A DNA stretch of 64,000 nt from Sclerurus mexicanus (taxonomy: Eukaryota; Chordata; Aves; Passeriformes; Furnariidae). The position numbers were made by a program, and so were the translations under genes. Location of the stretch: the NCBI GenBank assembly GCA_013396755.1, contig VWZF01004869.1:186001-250000 (forward strand). The letters are read 5' to 3'. The notes below the pieces were generated by a model. It saw only the letters and a list, made by a program, of their open reading frames with translations. It was not told the origin of the DNA and ran no database searches. Below, piece by piece: positions 11,476 to 22,426 of the stretch (within the stretch, counting starts at the first letter, position 1; each line of letters begins with the position of its first letter).

Positions 11476-14029
11476 TTTATGTCTGAAGAAGGTATGAACA
11501 GAATATGTGCTGCATTACCCATCTGTATGTATATTGGCACACTCTTTGATTCATTCCCTCTAACTCAAGGTCCAATTTTTCAGTATTCCTTGAAGAGATG
11601 TACCAACTGAGATCCTGAAAAGTATTTAGATGTGTGACTCTTTCTTAAGGCTGAACTGCATTGACTTTGCCCAAAGTTCACAAGCAGGATAAGAATGAAA
11701 TCATTCCTATTCAGGTATGGAGGTCAGAAAGACAAAGACCAACCTGTTGGCTCTGACCCACAGGCACTTGTGTTAGTCTTTCATTTTCAGCATGTGGGCA
11801 GCCCTGTGCCTTTTCTAAACCTCTCCGTGCATAGGTTCAAGACATCGGCTTCACACACACCAGCACTTTGAAATAGTGAGTAATAAAGCAGCAGTTCCCT
11901 GTGTAACTACTCTGTCTTGAAAAGTAAATCTAAGCAGAAGCAATGTTTTATGCTTGATAACGTGTTATTAACAGAGCTCCTCCTGCCCACGGTTCACGCC
12001 AACAACTCTGGCACAAAGTGCCACTACCAGTGATGTTCATGCTCTCTGATTGCAAACACCACTGTGGCCTTAAAGACACAGGTCAATACAGTAACATGTT
12101 GCTGATGCGACAAACATGGGCTTGAAATAAAGTTTAAAAACAGAAAAAGATTCAATGGCTGTGAGTCAAGGGTCAAGTCTAAGTGAGTTTTTCTAAGGGC
12201 CAACTGGTTTTCTGCCAGATCTTCTGGTTCACTCACAGACTGGTTTCCGTTCAGCTATGTTGGCATCTCTCTGCTTAGGTAATGCCATGACTCTCTGCCA
12301 AGTTTATCTCATATTACAAAGTTCTTAACACTGGACTGGAAGAGGTTGAAAGGTCTCTCTTGATCTTACAGGAAATAAGCTTTATTTCAACATATCTATG
12401 GGTTTGCTATTTCTTCTTTTCATCAGTGCTGTGTTGCTAAGTCATATTTATCATGAGTCTCATAGTATTTGATGTCCTGTAAAACAGGACATAAAAGATG
12501 AAAACAAGTCCTGGTGCCCCAGCTCTCATTGTCAAGTGACTAAACAAGAATCTCAGCCTTAACTTAAAAAACACATTTCTAGGCTCAGCATTGTTGAGAA
12601 GGAATTGGAAAATACTGTTTGAAGCGCTTGAAAATTACTGAAAGTGAAAAATGTTGGAAATGCTTATATACTCTGCTAACTGAGAAATCAGAATATGTTA
12701 AAAAACAGGGCTTGATTCTTTTTTTTTTTTTTTGTGATACAGAAGTTCCATGGTTTTTAAGTTAATCTTGAGATCTAGGAGGAAGAGCAGTCAAGTCTTC
12801 CTCTTTGTCTGTCTGTTTTCCCCAATTGCTTGCTCTGTTCTGTTATTCAAACCTCTCTTCAAGTTGAGTGGATCGAATGGAGGATGTGGGTTTGCAGCTT
12901 AGAACCCACCTTTGCTGAGTGTCAGGTTAAAGGAGACCCACAGAGGGAGTCACTTGGTATTTCTCTTCCCCTGCCAGGCCGCCCCACTTCGCCTTTTTTA
13001 TTTAGATTTAGGATAACCTTCAAAAGGTTCTGCTTGTCTTTTGGAATTTCCCATTGTGAATGTGAAGATTACCCTGCCCTGGTTTATCTAAAAAATTGCT
13101 GACAGCATGCCATCAGCAGCCCTTTTAGCGTGGCTGAGGCAATGCTTAATATTTACAAAAGGAATGGTTTCCTCTCAGATGTTTGAATTCAATCCATACT
13201 TTTGTTATTTATTAAATAAATAAAACTTTATTTCCTGATGTCTTATTTATTAAAAAATAGGGATTTATTTAAAATGTTAGGCTTTGTGTTGGCTCTCAGA
13301 ACAGGGACAACTTTTACTCTGTATAGTAAAATTGTAGGGGGGGTGCTTCTGTGACACAGAACATGTGAGATTGAAGAAGTCCTGTGAGCTCCCTGCACTG
13401 GGCATCTGTGCTCAGTCGTACTTGGCTACTGGGCACAACTCTGTTCATTTCCCCGCTTTGGCATCTGGTTTGTGATTTGTGTGAGTGAAAGGTGGTTTAT
13501 GTTCAGTAAGGTGTCCTAAGCAGGTTGAAAGGCTTTCTTTTCCAGAATGGCTTTAGGGCAGTTAAAACAGTCTTGATCAAGTTTTGAAGCTGGCAAACTT
13601 TTGCAAGGTAGGCTCATCATCACCTTGCTCTGTGCTCAGGAATTTGGGCTGGAAACTTGTCAGCTTTGGAGCAATGTCTTTCCACACACAAAGGTTACCT
13701 GAACATTAAAAGTGATGCTGCAACTTAGGTTAAAACTTAGATAAAAACTAAGTTCAGTCCCTAGTTTTGTGAACTAGTTGTCCTAGGACTTAACAGGAAC
13801 TAGTTTTTCACTGCCTCAGGTTTGCTTTCTGGGGTTTTTTTGGTCCACATCCCGTTTCTGCCTTCCCCCAAGATACATTCTGTTTCCCACCCACGCCTTT
13901 CCTCATCTGAGAATTACTTAACTTTCTGAAGAGGAGTCCTGTGAAATATATCCTACACAGATGCACTGCTAGGGTGGAGCTGGGAATAGAGTATGAGTGG
14001 AAGCAAGGGACTGGGACAGGGATGAGGGA
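11476..14029. other. Intergenic DNA, no gene seen
   Basis: Unique sequence with a 15-bp T tract (12719-12733), a perfect 9-bp inverted repeat (12472-12492) and an AT-rich ATTAAATAAATAAA patch near 13208. No gene seen. Confidence 0.65.
12719..12733. repeat. Poly-T tract
   Basis: Fifteen consecutive T residues. No retrogene or SINE body is recognisable beside it. Confidence 0.9.
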
Positions 14030-14640
14030 GAAATGTGGCATTAGCCAGCAGTGTGCCCAGGTAGCCAGGAAGGCAAATGGCATCCTGGTCTGTATCAAAA
14101 ATGGTGTGGGCAGCATGGATAGGGAAGTGATTGCACTTTGAGTGCTGTGTTCAGTTTTGGGCCCCTCACAAGAATAAAGACATTGAGGTGCTGGAACAAG
14201 TCCAGAAAGGGCAACAGAGCTGGCAAAGGGGCTGGAGCACAAGTTTTATTAGGAGCAGCTGAGGGAGTAGGGATTGTTTAGCCTGGAGAAGAGGTGACTC
14301 AGGGGAGACCTTATAACTCTCTACAACTACCTGAAAGGAGGTTGCAGCCAACTGCGGATTGGGCTCCTCTCCCAGGCAACTAGTGATAGGATGAGAGGAA
14401 ATAGCTGCAAACTGCACCAGGGAGGTTCAGATTGGACATGAGGAAGAATTTTTTCACTGAAAAGGTGATTAAGCATTGGAATGGACTGCCCAGGGTGGTG
14501 GTGAAGTCACTGTCCCTGGTCATGTTCAAGAAATGACTGGATATGGCACTTAGTGCTATGGTTTAGTTGTTATGAGAGTGTTTGCTCAAAGGTTGGACTC
14601 AATGATCTTGGAGGTCTTTTCCAACCTTAATGTTTCTGTG
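14030..14640 (+). mobile_element. CR1 LINE 3' fragment
   Basis: Sense-orientation CR1 starting near the conserved AGCCAGCAGTGTGCCCAGGT block (encoding the SQQCAQVA motif of the ORF2 tail, 14046-14069). It continues through CTACAACTACCTGAAAGGAG and a TTTTTCACTGAAAAGGTGAT block. It ends with GGTTGGACTCAATGATCTTG and TTTTCCAACCTTAATGTTTC. Frameshifts and stops break the frame. The 144-codon frame on the opposite strand across 13808-14242 is an antisense shadow of this element. Confidence 0.92.
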
Positions 14641-15838
14641 GTACAGGACAATATGACACTACAACTCCAGGACAAGAGACCAGAACTGCTCCTTTCTGTG
14701 CCATTGTGGATCTAAATCAACTTAAGATGATATAGCACTATCCCCTCAAAGTCCTTTATAAGCCCGTGGTGTGCACACAGAATGGAGAGCAGCCTAAGTT
14801 ATTAAGTTGTGTGGGAGATGGATGCCCATCTAGGTCAGGTGTTCTCAGAGATGATCCTTCTATACCTAATTTTAGTGCCCATACTTTTCCATCAACTCCC
14901 TGGCCTAAGTGCTTTCTCTTCTGGTGGTCTCCTCTTTGGAGCTCTTTTGGCTTCTTTTGCCTGTCTGTCACTGTTAGCTAATAAGCTCCTTCAGCTTCCG
15001 TATGCCTCTTGAATTCTCTTTCTCACTGTTACTTACATGTCTCAGCAACTGGCTCTCACAGAAACTCCCTAATCACCTTCATGTTCTCTGAGAATGAAAG
15101 AGGGTTTCTTTGTGTGCAAATTAATGAGCTGGTGTAAGTAAAATCAATAAAGAACAAGGCTACAGCAGTGCAAAACCTATTATTCATTTATTGGACAAGT
15201 GTAGTTTCAATGCTCACGCTTGAGGGAATGCTGGTAAATACGTTAAAATGCTTGGAACATGGAAACTAACTGGCTGCCACCACTGTTTCCTATGAAGCTT
15301 TGCAACCTTTAATTGGTACATGGGATCACCACGGCCCTTGATCCAGCACAATCAAAGCCACTGCTAAGTTTACCATTGACTTCATCAGCTAAGAAATTGA
15401 GCCCTAAATTCTGGATTGTTCAAGAGTGAAAATCCTACCTCAGATTTTCCTGAAAGAGATCAATAGTCTTGTTGCATTACAGCTGCACAAGTGCTGTGCA
15501 GTCTTGAAACATGCTCAACTTATACTTTATAGGGAATAGGATCTGCAAGTTGGAGGGACTAAGGTCACCTAAGTCATTAGCTTTATTTGTGTATTCTAAA
15601 ACAAGAATTCTAAAACATCTACCAAGGGCAGATGGATGTTGTACAGGCACCCATAATGGAAACCCAATCCACCTGAAAAGCAGACTCTTGACAAGTCTGA
15701 TATCCATATTTACTGAGGGTGTGAGTGGTCTGACCTACTCCTGGGTTTGCCCAGAGTAGAGCTCCTAACTAGTTATGTCATTAGAGACTTTTTAGACAAT
15801 ATAAAAGACTCTCAGTAAAGCTGGGTTAGGCTTCTGTT
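14641..15838. other. Intergenic DNA between a CR1 copy and the DPT 3' end
   Basis: Unique sequence; no gene, repeat or RNA gene recognised. If DPT uses a poly(A) site beyond 15839, part of this stretch would be 3' UTR. Confidence 0.55.
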
Positions 15839-15844
15839 TTTATT
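15839..15844 (-). promoter_or_regulatory. Distal poly(A) signal candidate for DPT
   Basis: A canonical AATAAA on the minus strand about 660 bp beyond the DPT stop codon. It fits the longer 3' UTR expected from the mammalian gene. AATAAA occurs often by chance in AT-rich DNA, so this is a candidate only. Confidence 0.4.
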
Positions 15845-16346
15845 GATGGATCTACTCTCATTTTTATTTGATATTGATGTCTTCCAGTGTAGTAAATACC
15901 CGGAATTCCCCTGTGTAGGCAGACCTTTGTTGCAATGGAGTTACTCTGAGGTCTGTAGTGGATGCAGTTACCTCAGAGACCTCCTGGTGCAGTTTCAGCA
16001 CACTTCCAGCTACTGGATGCTGGGAAGCTGGTAGGGGTCACTGGGTTGATTCCAAGTACAAAGCAGAAGACAGGAAAGTCTAGTGTATGTTGGGAAGCTG
16101 ATAGTACGTTTTCAACTCGCTCAGAGTGACTGTGCTGGGAAGCAATTTATATAAAGTTGTTATGTGAAAGAAAATTGTATGTGTTCAGAATGGCTACATG
16201 TATATGTAAGAAAGGTAACTGTGCATATGCCGTAGAATTTTGTATCATTAACATGTGTGTCTTAAGCAATTTTAATGAGGGTACAACTGTCAGTGCAGCT
16301 TTAAAGAATCTTCCGAAATTGCTGTTGCGAGCACATGGACTGGCAA

Positions 16347-16356
16347 TTTATTTATT
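16347..16356 (-). promoter_or_regulatory. Proximal poly(A) signal candidate for DPT
   Basis: Two overlapping AATAAA hexamers on the minus strand (TTTATTTATT on the plus strand) lie about 150 bp downstream of the DPT stop codon. Use of this signal would give a very short 3' UTR. The flank past it is not strikingly GU-rich, so usage is uncertain. Confidence 0.45.
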
Positions 16357-16507
16357 AGCTCCAGAGGGAAAGAATTATATCTTCAGCAGACAGCTGATGA
16401 AGCTTGGTACTTTTTTTGTGAGCCTAATTGCCCTTCTTCTGTAATGACTAACCCTCATCCCACCCTGTCTGTCCCCAAGCTTTCCAAGCGGGGTACATTC
16501 AATCTTT

Positions 16508-16574
16508 TTAAACGTTTTGAAATGTGCAGTCATAGTCTGTCATCCTGCAGACAATAAATTTCCACTGACGATCC
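16508..16574 (-). CDS. DPT: Dermatopontin exon 4, C-terminus and stop (residues 178-199)
   Basis: The coding part of the last exon is 67 nt. It is preceded by a strong acceptor: a CT-rich tract, then CATGCAG at 16575-16580. The first G completes Arg178. The codons then read DRQWKFIVCRMTDYDCTFQNV followed by TAA at 16510-16508. This contains the third hexapeptide DRQWKF (179-184) and the last two cysteines (Cys187 and Cys194). Human ends EYDCEFANV, so the C-terminal tail differs at a few residues. The exon was found by similarity and is too short to appear as an independent ORF. Confidence 0.95.
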
Positions 16575-19500
16575 CTGCATGAAAGAGAGACAAGAGAGAG
16601 GTATTAGTGAGCCAGAAAAGCAGCAGATGCTATACAAGTGAGAATCGCTGTATACCAGGTATTGTGGCAACAAAAACATCTGTCTGCCATAGCTGACTTT
16701 CGTCCGAGTGCTTTGTGTTTTTATGGGCTGAAAGGGCATTAAATATGCCTGATAGTTACAATTCCTTCATGATCCCTTACAGGGTAAGACAGTCATCTCT
16801 CTGAATAATTCGGTCTCTGAGTGTCCTTCAGAAAGCAGTGAATCTTGATGGTGATCAGTCCTAAATCGACTTAAATCAGTGACTAAGAGGAAAAGGATGA
16901 TTCTGTCAAAAGTTGTTGTCATGCAATACCTTGCTCAGAAATGTGTAAAAACTAAAATACTTGCGTGATTTTCAAGCCACTTGTAAGTGGGGAGTTATCC
17001 ACACAGAAAATGTATTTTTTTTTAAAAAATATCTTTTACTACTAGATGTTCTATCTAGTGTCCTTTATTACAGATTTGAAGTAATCAATAGTAAGAGAAA
17101 TTAAATTCACTTCTCATCCTTGATGTCCACAAGTCACATGTGAGGAAGAGTAATGTTTATGAGTGTAAGGAGAGTTTATGCTCCTCCTGGTTTGAGAGTG
17201 GTGGATTCTCTCTCAAGAGAGAGATATGAAACCTACTAACAATTTCTAGTGGGAAAACTGATTGAAGCAGCAGGAGTCAACAGCAGAGGCCAGTGATTTA
17301 GTGTCCAATAGCTGCAACTCGCTGCAAATTTCCACCTTGGTTTATTGTACATTAAATTTTCCTTTGATAAAAAGACATGAGTTCAGAGGGTCAAATACTG
17401 TTCTGCTGTGGAGGGAATGTTGAATTTATGTTGCTTGGTGCTAGCTAACATGATTTTAGGTCTAAAGTGCAGTCCTTGCAGATGGCACCCTTCATTTAAA
17501 TTGGTAATGAGCAGTACTCTGAGAGATTTCTGAATGTTTGGATTCTGCTGATAGTGATCTCCTAAATCCGAGGCATGGGACAGTTAATGCTGCTGGCATG
17601 ATTCAATAGGAGCTTACTTTCCAAGACACCTGCACAGCACTGGTTCTCTGGAGAGGAAACTGGTGCCAAACCTGCTGCCTCTCAGGAATGTGCTGACACC
17701 TGAGCCCAGATTTTTGTAATAACTGTGCCTACGTGGTTTCATTGACTGGCTGACTCTATCCTGGAATAAGATTAACTTGACTGTTAAGATCTATTTGGGT
17801 ATAAATTGTTCCATTTCAGCGTTTGTTAACTGAGGTTTTTTAATTGGAAATGTGCTATGCTACTTCTCCAGTTTATGCTGAATGTCATTTGGAACTGGGT
17901 CTGTGTCATGCTCCTCAGCAAGTCTGATGTTATAGTTATATGGAGTTTAGGTTTAGTTTTCTTTAAATCTTTCCTAGATATTTTTTAATTGTAATTTCCT
18001 CATAAAACTGCTACAAAAGTCTAATGAAATGCAAGATTCATTTTGAGGTTTATTTCAAGAATTCTTCATTTGAACTATGTGCATGCTCTTCAAAGACAGT
18101 TATTACTTGTTTGGTCACTAAGCTACCAAGAGAGATAAAAAAATAAAGAGGACTCATATGTGGATTAACAGGATTATATGGGTCAAAATTAAGGTCTGCT
18201 AAACCAGCACCCATTGTAAAACAGAATTTAGCTCAAAAACTCCGGTCAAGCCATATTTTCTAAAACAGACTATTGTACATTTAAAAATCAAGTTCCTTAA
18301 AATAAATGTATTTTAGTCACACAAATTAATAACATACTTTGAACTATGGGAACAGAATTATTTTTTAAGTTTTCATTTGAGCTTGAATTTGCAAACACTT
18401 TAACATATATGCACATGGTTGATGGCAAATAGATTTTTACATTTAATGGCTTAAGTTACCTTTTTTCCCCCCCAATACTTGTGTTTAAAGTTAAGCATAT
18501 ATATGTCCAGCTTTTCAGCATGCAGGCGGTTACTTTGTACTATTGATGCTGTGTGCTTAATTCAGTAGTTATCATCCTGTTTCAATCTATAGATGCCTTA
18601 GAAGTTCACCAGTGGGGAATTTCCCTATGTGGCATACTCTAGAATATATCTGAACTTTTTCAGATCCAGTTTGTAGGTGTCATCCCCCTCAGCTGCTAAT
18701 TCCATGTATTTTCCTTGGCTTGGGGAATCAGTACTGAACTGTCACTTTTGCTTTCAGGTTCTCATGTACTGTCAAGTTTAATTTTTTGATGTGTAGGGAA
18801 AATATCTTTTATCTCCAAACATTGTTGAATAATCTGTTTCCAATTCAGTTTAAAAAATTCTGTGAATTCCTATTTATATTGAGTTTGACAAAGTCCCCTT
18901 TTTCATATGAAACTTATTAAGGACCTTAAATACCCTATAATTTAGCTCAGCTGAGCTTGGTAAATATCCAGCTTGTCCAGGCATTTCAAATGTACAAAAA
19001 TAGTGTTGGGGTATCTGGATGTCGATTTGTCTCTCAGTGATGGTGCTTAAGCAGTTAAGAAGTAACTGGCTATTAAGACCACCCAAATAAATGGAGAAGA
19101 GAGCAGTTTTGTAAAAGAAATGAGTTTATGACAATCTGCATGTGCTATTTTTATACTGTGTAGCAGAGGACAAGGTCCAGCACTTATCAGGCACTCCTGG
19201 TAATCCCCCACCAGCCTGTCCAAGCTGCTCACTTGCAGGCCAGGCTGAAGTGAACAGTGAGTGTTCCAGTGGTGCTCTCTGGGCTTGAGAGGCTGATCCA
19301 ATCTGACCACAGCCACATTACAATGCTCCACAAGGAAGCCATCACTTAGCATCTTTCAGGGCTCAGGCTGAATAAATTTTGTTGTTTGTTTCTTTGGATT
19401 TAATTTTAAATGTTATGTTGTCAAGGGTTTACTATGTGCATGTCTATGTGGACAGTTCCAGTTGTTTACAGCCTGCTTTGCATACTCCATGTCCTTCTTT

Positions 19501-22318
19501 GAAACTTGGCTTTATCATTCTGTTGAAAAAAAGATGCTCTCTGTCCCTGCAAATGTTCCTTTACTTATGTCCTTAGGTCATCCTGTCTGCATCAATGTTA
19601 CCACCACACTCCTGAATGGGATCCCAGAGAGACTTCAGGCCTCCGCTAATTCTTTCCATCTGTTTTTGTCTTGCTTTATAGACAACTGTTTTCTCCTTTT
19701 GACCCATTTAAAATGAGACTAGAAAATGTAAATGTTAACCACTTTTGAAGTCTGTTCTCCACACAGGAGCACTTAAAACATCTAATCATCAATAACAACT
19801 CATTCATTCATTCAGTCCCGACACACAAGTATGGAAACTCACAGAGAAGAGTTACAGAAAAGGAAGTGGGGATGCCACCATTCTAAACTTTCTACATCCT
19901 TTGCCACAAACATCACATGCTGTCTCAAATACCTGTGTATCAGCGGTGATGTCAGTGATGCAATGTCTTATGGAGCAGGAAGAGAGGATGTGATTTCTGT
20001 TTGTTCAAAAAGTCTACAAATACCTAGCTGTTTGAAGGGGTTGGGAAAGCTTAAACTGAAACACCTTCAGAGGGTTTTTTTGTGCTTCTTGTTAGCTCAA
20101 GAACGTCACCCATCATGGACTAAATAGTATGGACGCAAGTTTAATGTGCTTGAAGATGAAAAGCAGTAACAAAATGTTTACACAGACAAGCTGCACATCT
20201 GTGTATTCCTGGCAGGCTGAGACTTGGAATAGCTTTTTCTGCTCCTATTCTGCCTCAACCAGCTGCAAAGAACCATTTAGGATTACAAACTTTGATGACT
20301 TTTGTGAGCATACCACTCAGGAGTAGTGTTACAACACGAATTTGAATTCTAAACTGGAGTAGCAGGAATTTTTTTTCACATCATGTGCTTGGCAACACAA
20401 GTTGGTTTTAATCATCCTGGGAGCCAAGGACCAGAAAGTTCATTTGCACAGAAGACCTTTCTAGTGTGAGATAAAACATTTTCTCTATAGTTTTCACCTG
20501 CTACTACTGCATGTTCATGCCTGCCACCAGAGTAGTGGTAGGACAAAGGTATTGGTGGCTTCTTCCCTTTCCAGGTACTGTGGTCCCATAACCTGTGAGG
20601 ACCTGTACTCCTGATGTACATTCCATGGTGCTGCCTCTGCTCCTGGCCAGTCTCCCCACTGCCACCCCATTCAGAAGGCTGTGTTAAGCCTTCAGCAGTT
20701 GCTGACAGAAATGTGTTCACAGGCATTGGTTACCTCAACTGTTTTGCTTTCCAGGCTCGTCCTTGTGATTCCAGACTTTACCCTGGTCTACATCCGATGG
20801 AGTCTGGAATCCAGCTGCAGAGGAACGCACTGTCTGCATTATTTCCCCTACTCTCTGCCACAGCGATGAGGAATAAGGATTGAGAATAGCACTGGGGAAT
20901 ATTTAAGAAAAAAAGCCCAAAACAGGGCTGTCCCTTGCAACCTTGTAGATTCTTTATCTAAAGGATAAATAGATACCTTTGAGTCGAATATCTGTGAAAG
21001 TTATTCTTCCACTTGTAGGAACAATTTGCAGACATGGCTTCCATTTGGTAATAAACAGGACAATGTATTTTAGCCAGGAAAAGACAGTTACGGACCTGCA
21101 TCAGTCCTACAACGTGTTATCATTTCTCGAAAAGCCTTCTTGTTTTAAGGTAACCTTTTGGTTGAGGGATCCCTAGTGAACTCCAGCAAGCTGAGGGCAT
21201 TACATCAAAAGTGTTACAAAAGCACCTCAGCTGCTTTGAGTGTTATTAGAGATAGCTTGAAATGTTGGGGGTGTTTAAACTCTCACTTCTCCCTTCTCTC
21301 CCCTTTCTCTTGTAGGCAGGCTTGGCAGACCAGTGCAGCACACCTTGCCTTGCTGTCTGTACTGTGTTTGATAACAGATGCTTTAATATACTGGACTGAG
21401 GTGTCTGATAAAAGACATCAGCAAAGAAATAGTTCTCAATTGATGTATTAGAGATCAGCTTGAAAGAATCCAGATCCCTCTCCCACAATCAGATTTCAGT
21501 GACTGCTTACTCTCTCCTTAAACCCACTCTGTAGTCCAAGGCAGAGAGCACTGTGGGGTTTATATTAAATCTAAATTTTAAAACGTTGCAATTCTGTGCA
21601 GTAAAGAGGGAGAGACACTTCTTTTTAACTGAGCAGAAAAATTATGGGTTCATTTGCATGACTGCAACTTCACTAGTCATAAGGCCTCTCCCAAGAGGAT
21701 TAGCAAATGTCAAGAATTGGCCAGGACTGATCAAGAAAAAGTAGCTAACTCATTTTTTGAAAAGGGCTCAGTGTGTTCTGCATTGCTTTAATTTCTAGTG
21801 TGACCTCAAATCTATTAGTATTGTGTTGAAATTGATTGGGCAATTCACGGGATTCACATTGCAGTTCATATCATCTTATCTTTGCATGCTGATAGATTCC
21901 CAGCTTCTTTTCAAAGAACAGTGGACCAAAGAAGTCCCTCATCTGCTGAAGGGACAGGGTGTTCAGGCTGGTTTTTTTACTGAGCTCAATGGAATATGCT
22001 CCAAACAGAGGTAAGTGAGAAACAATACTGAAGATCTGTTACACCTTGTGGAGCTCAGATTCACCCAGATATACCATCACTGTATTTTTCACTACTCAGA
22101 TGGACATGGCAAATGATTCCCTTGAGTGTGAAGATGCTTTGTTCCTGATACACCACCCTGGACAATGAATCATATGACTGTGAACTTTGGTCATCAGAAC
22201 TACTAGCCTGATGCTGAGTACCAGAGCAGATGATGTGTAGCCATGCACTGATGGAGGGAAATAGAAAAGAAAAACTTTTTTTTTTTCTAATTTCTAATGA
22301 AACAGATGAAAAGCAAAC
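16575..22318 (-). other. DPT intron 3
   Basis: A 5.7-kb phase-2 intron between exons 3 and 4 (donor GTTTGC, acceptor CATGCAG). The interior looks unique and AT-rich. An ATTC run lies near 19800-19816. No CR1 copy, coding exon or RNA gene was recognised. The 101-codon minus-strand frame at 19047-19352 has no recognisable similarity and is treated as chance. Confidence 0.85.
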
Positions 22319-22426
22319 CTGTCCACAGCAGAGAAAGTTGTGGTTGCCCCACGGATGTAATAGTCATAAGTGTACATCATCATGTCCATATCTTCCCCGT
22401 AGTGTCCTGGATATTCTGTTGTCAAC
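22319..22426 (-). CDS. DPT: Dermatopontin exon 3 (residues 142-178)
   Basis: This exon is 108 nt, too short and without a Met to be found as a stand-alone ORF. It was located from expected protein similarity. The acceptor TTAATGTAAAG lies just above 22426, preceded by a T-rich tract. The first G completes Trp142. The encoded segment begins LTTEYPGHYGEDMDMMMY and continues through DYYIRGATTTFSAV to Asp177. The final AG joins the first G of exon 4 to make Arg178. Human has GEEMDMISYNYDYY in the middle, so this part is the least conserved of the exon. The donor CAG|GTTTGC at 22319/22318 is weak at positions +3, +4 and +6, which may favour occasional exon skipping. Confidence 0.95.

Larger units (their letters stand above)
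15839..16507 (-). other. DPT: Probable DPT 3' untranslated region
   Basis: This covers the sequence downstream of the DPT stop codon to the more distal poly(A) signal candidate. No coding frame is visible. It carries an overlapping AATAAATAAA on the minus strand at 16347-16356 (about 150 bp past the stop) and an AATAAA at 15839-15844 (about 660 bp past the stop). Human DPT has a 3' UTR of roughly 1 kb, which fits the distal signal better. The true 3' end cannot be fixed from sequence alone. Confidence 0.6.

Noticed and set aside
13808..14242. 144-codon minus-strand open frame
   Set aside because: Largely antisense to the CR1 fragment at 14030-14640. The same CR1 block gives similar antisense strings at 39492-39701.
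19130..19375. Possible repeat remnant in DPT intron 3
   Set aside because: Slightly GC-richer than its surroundings but no match to a CR1 or LTR pattern that I recognise.
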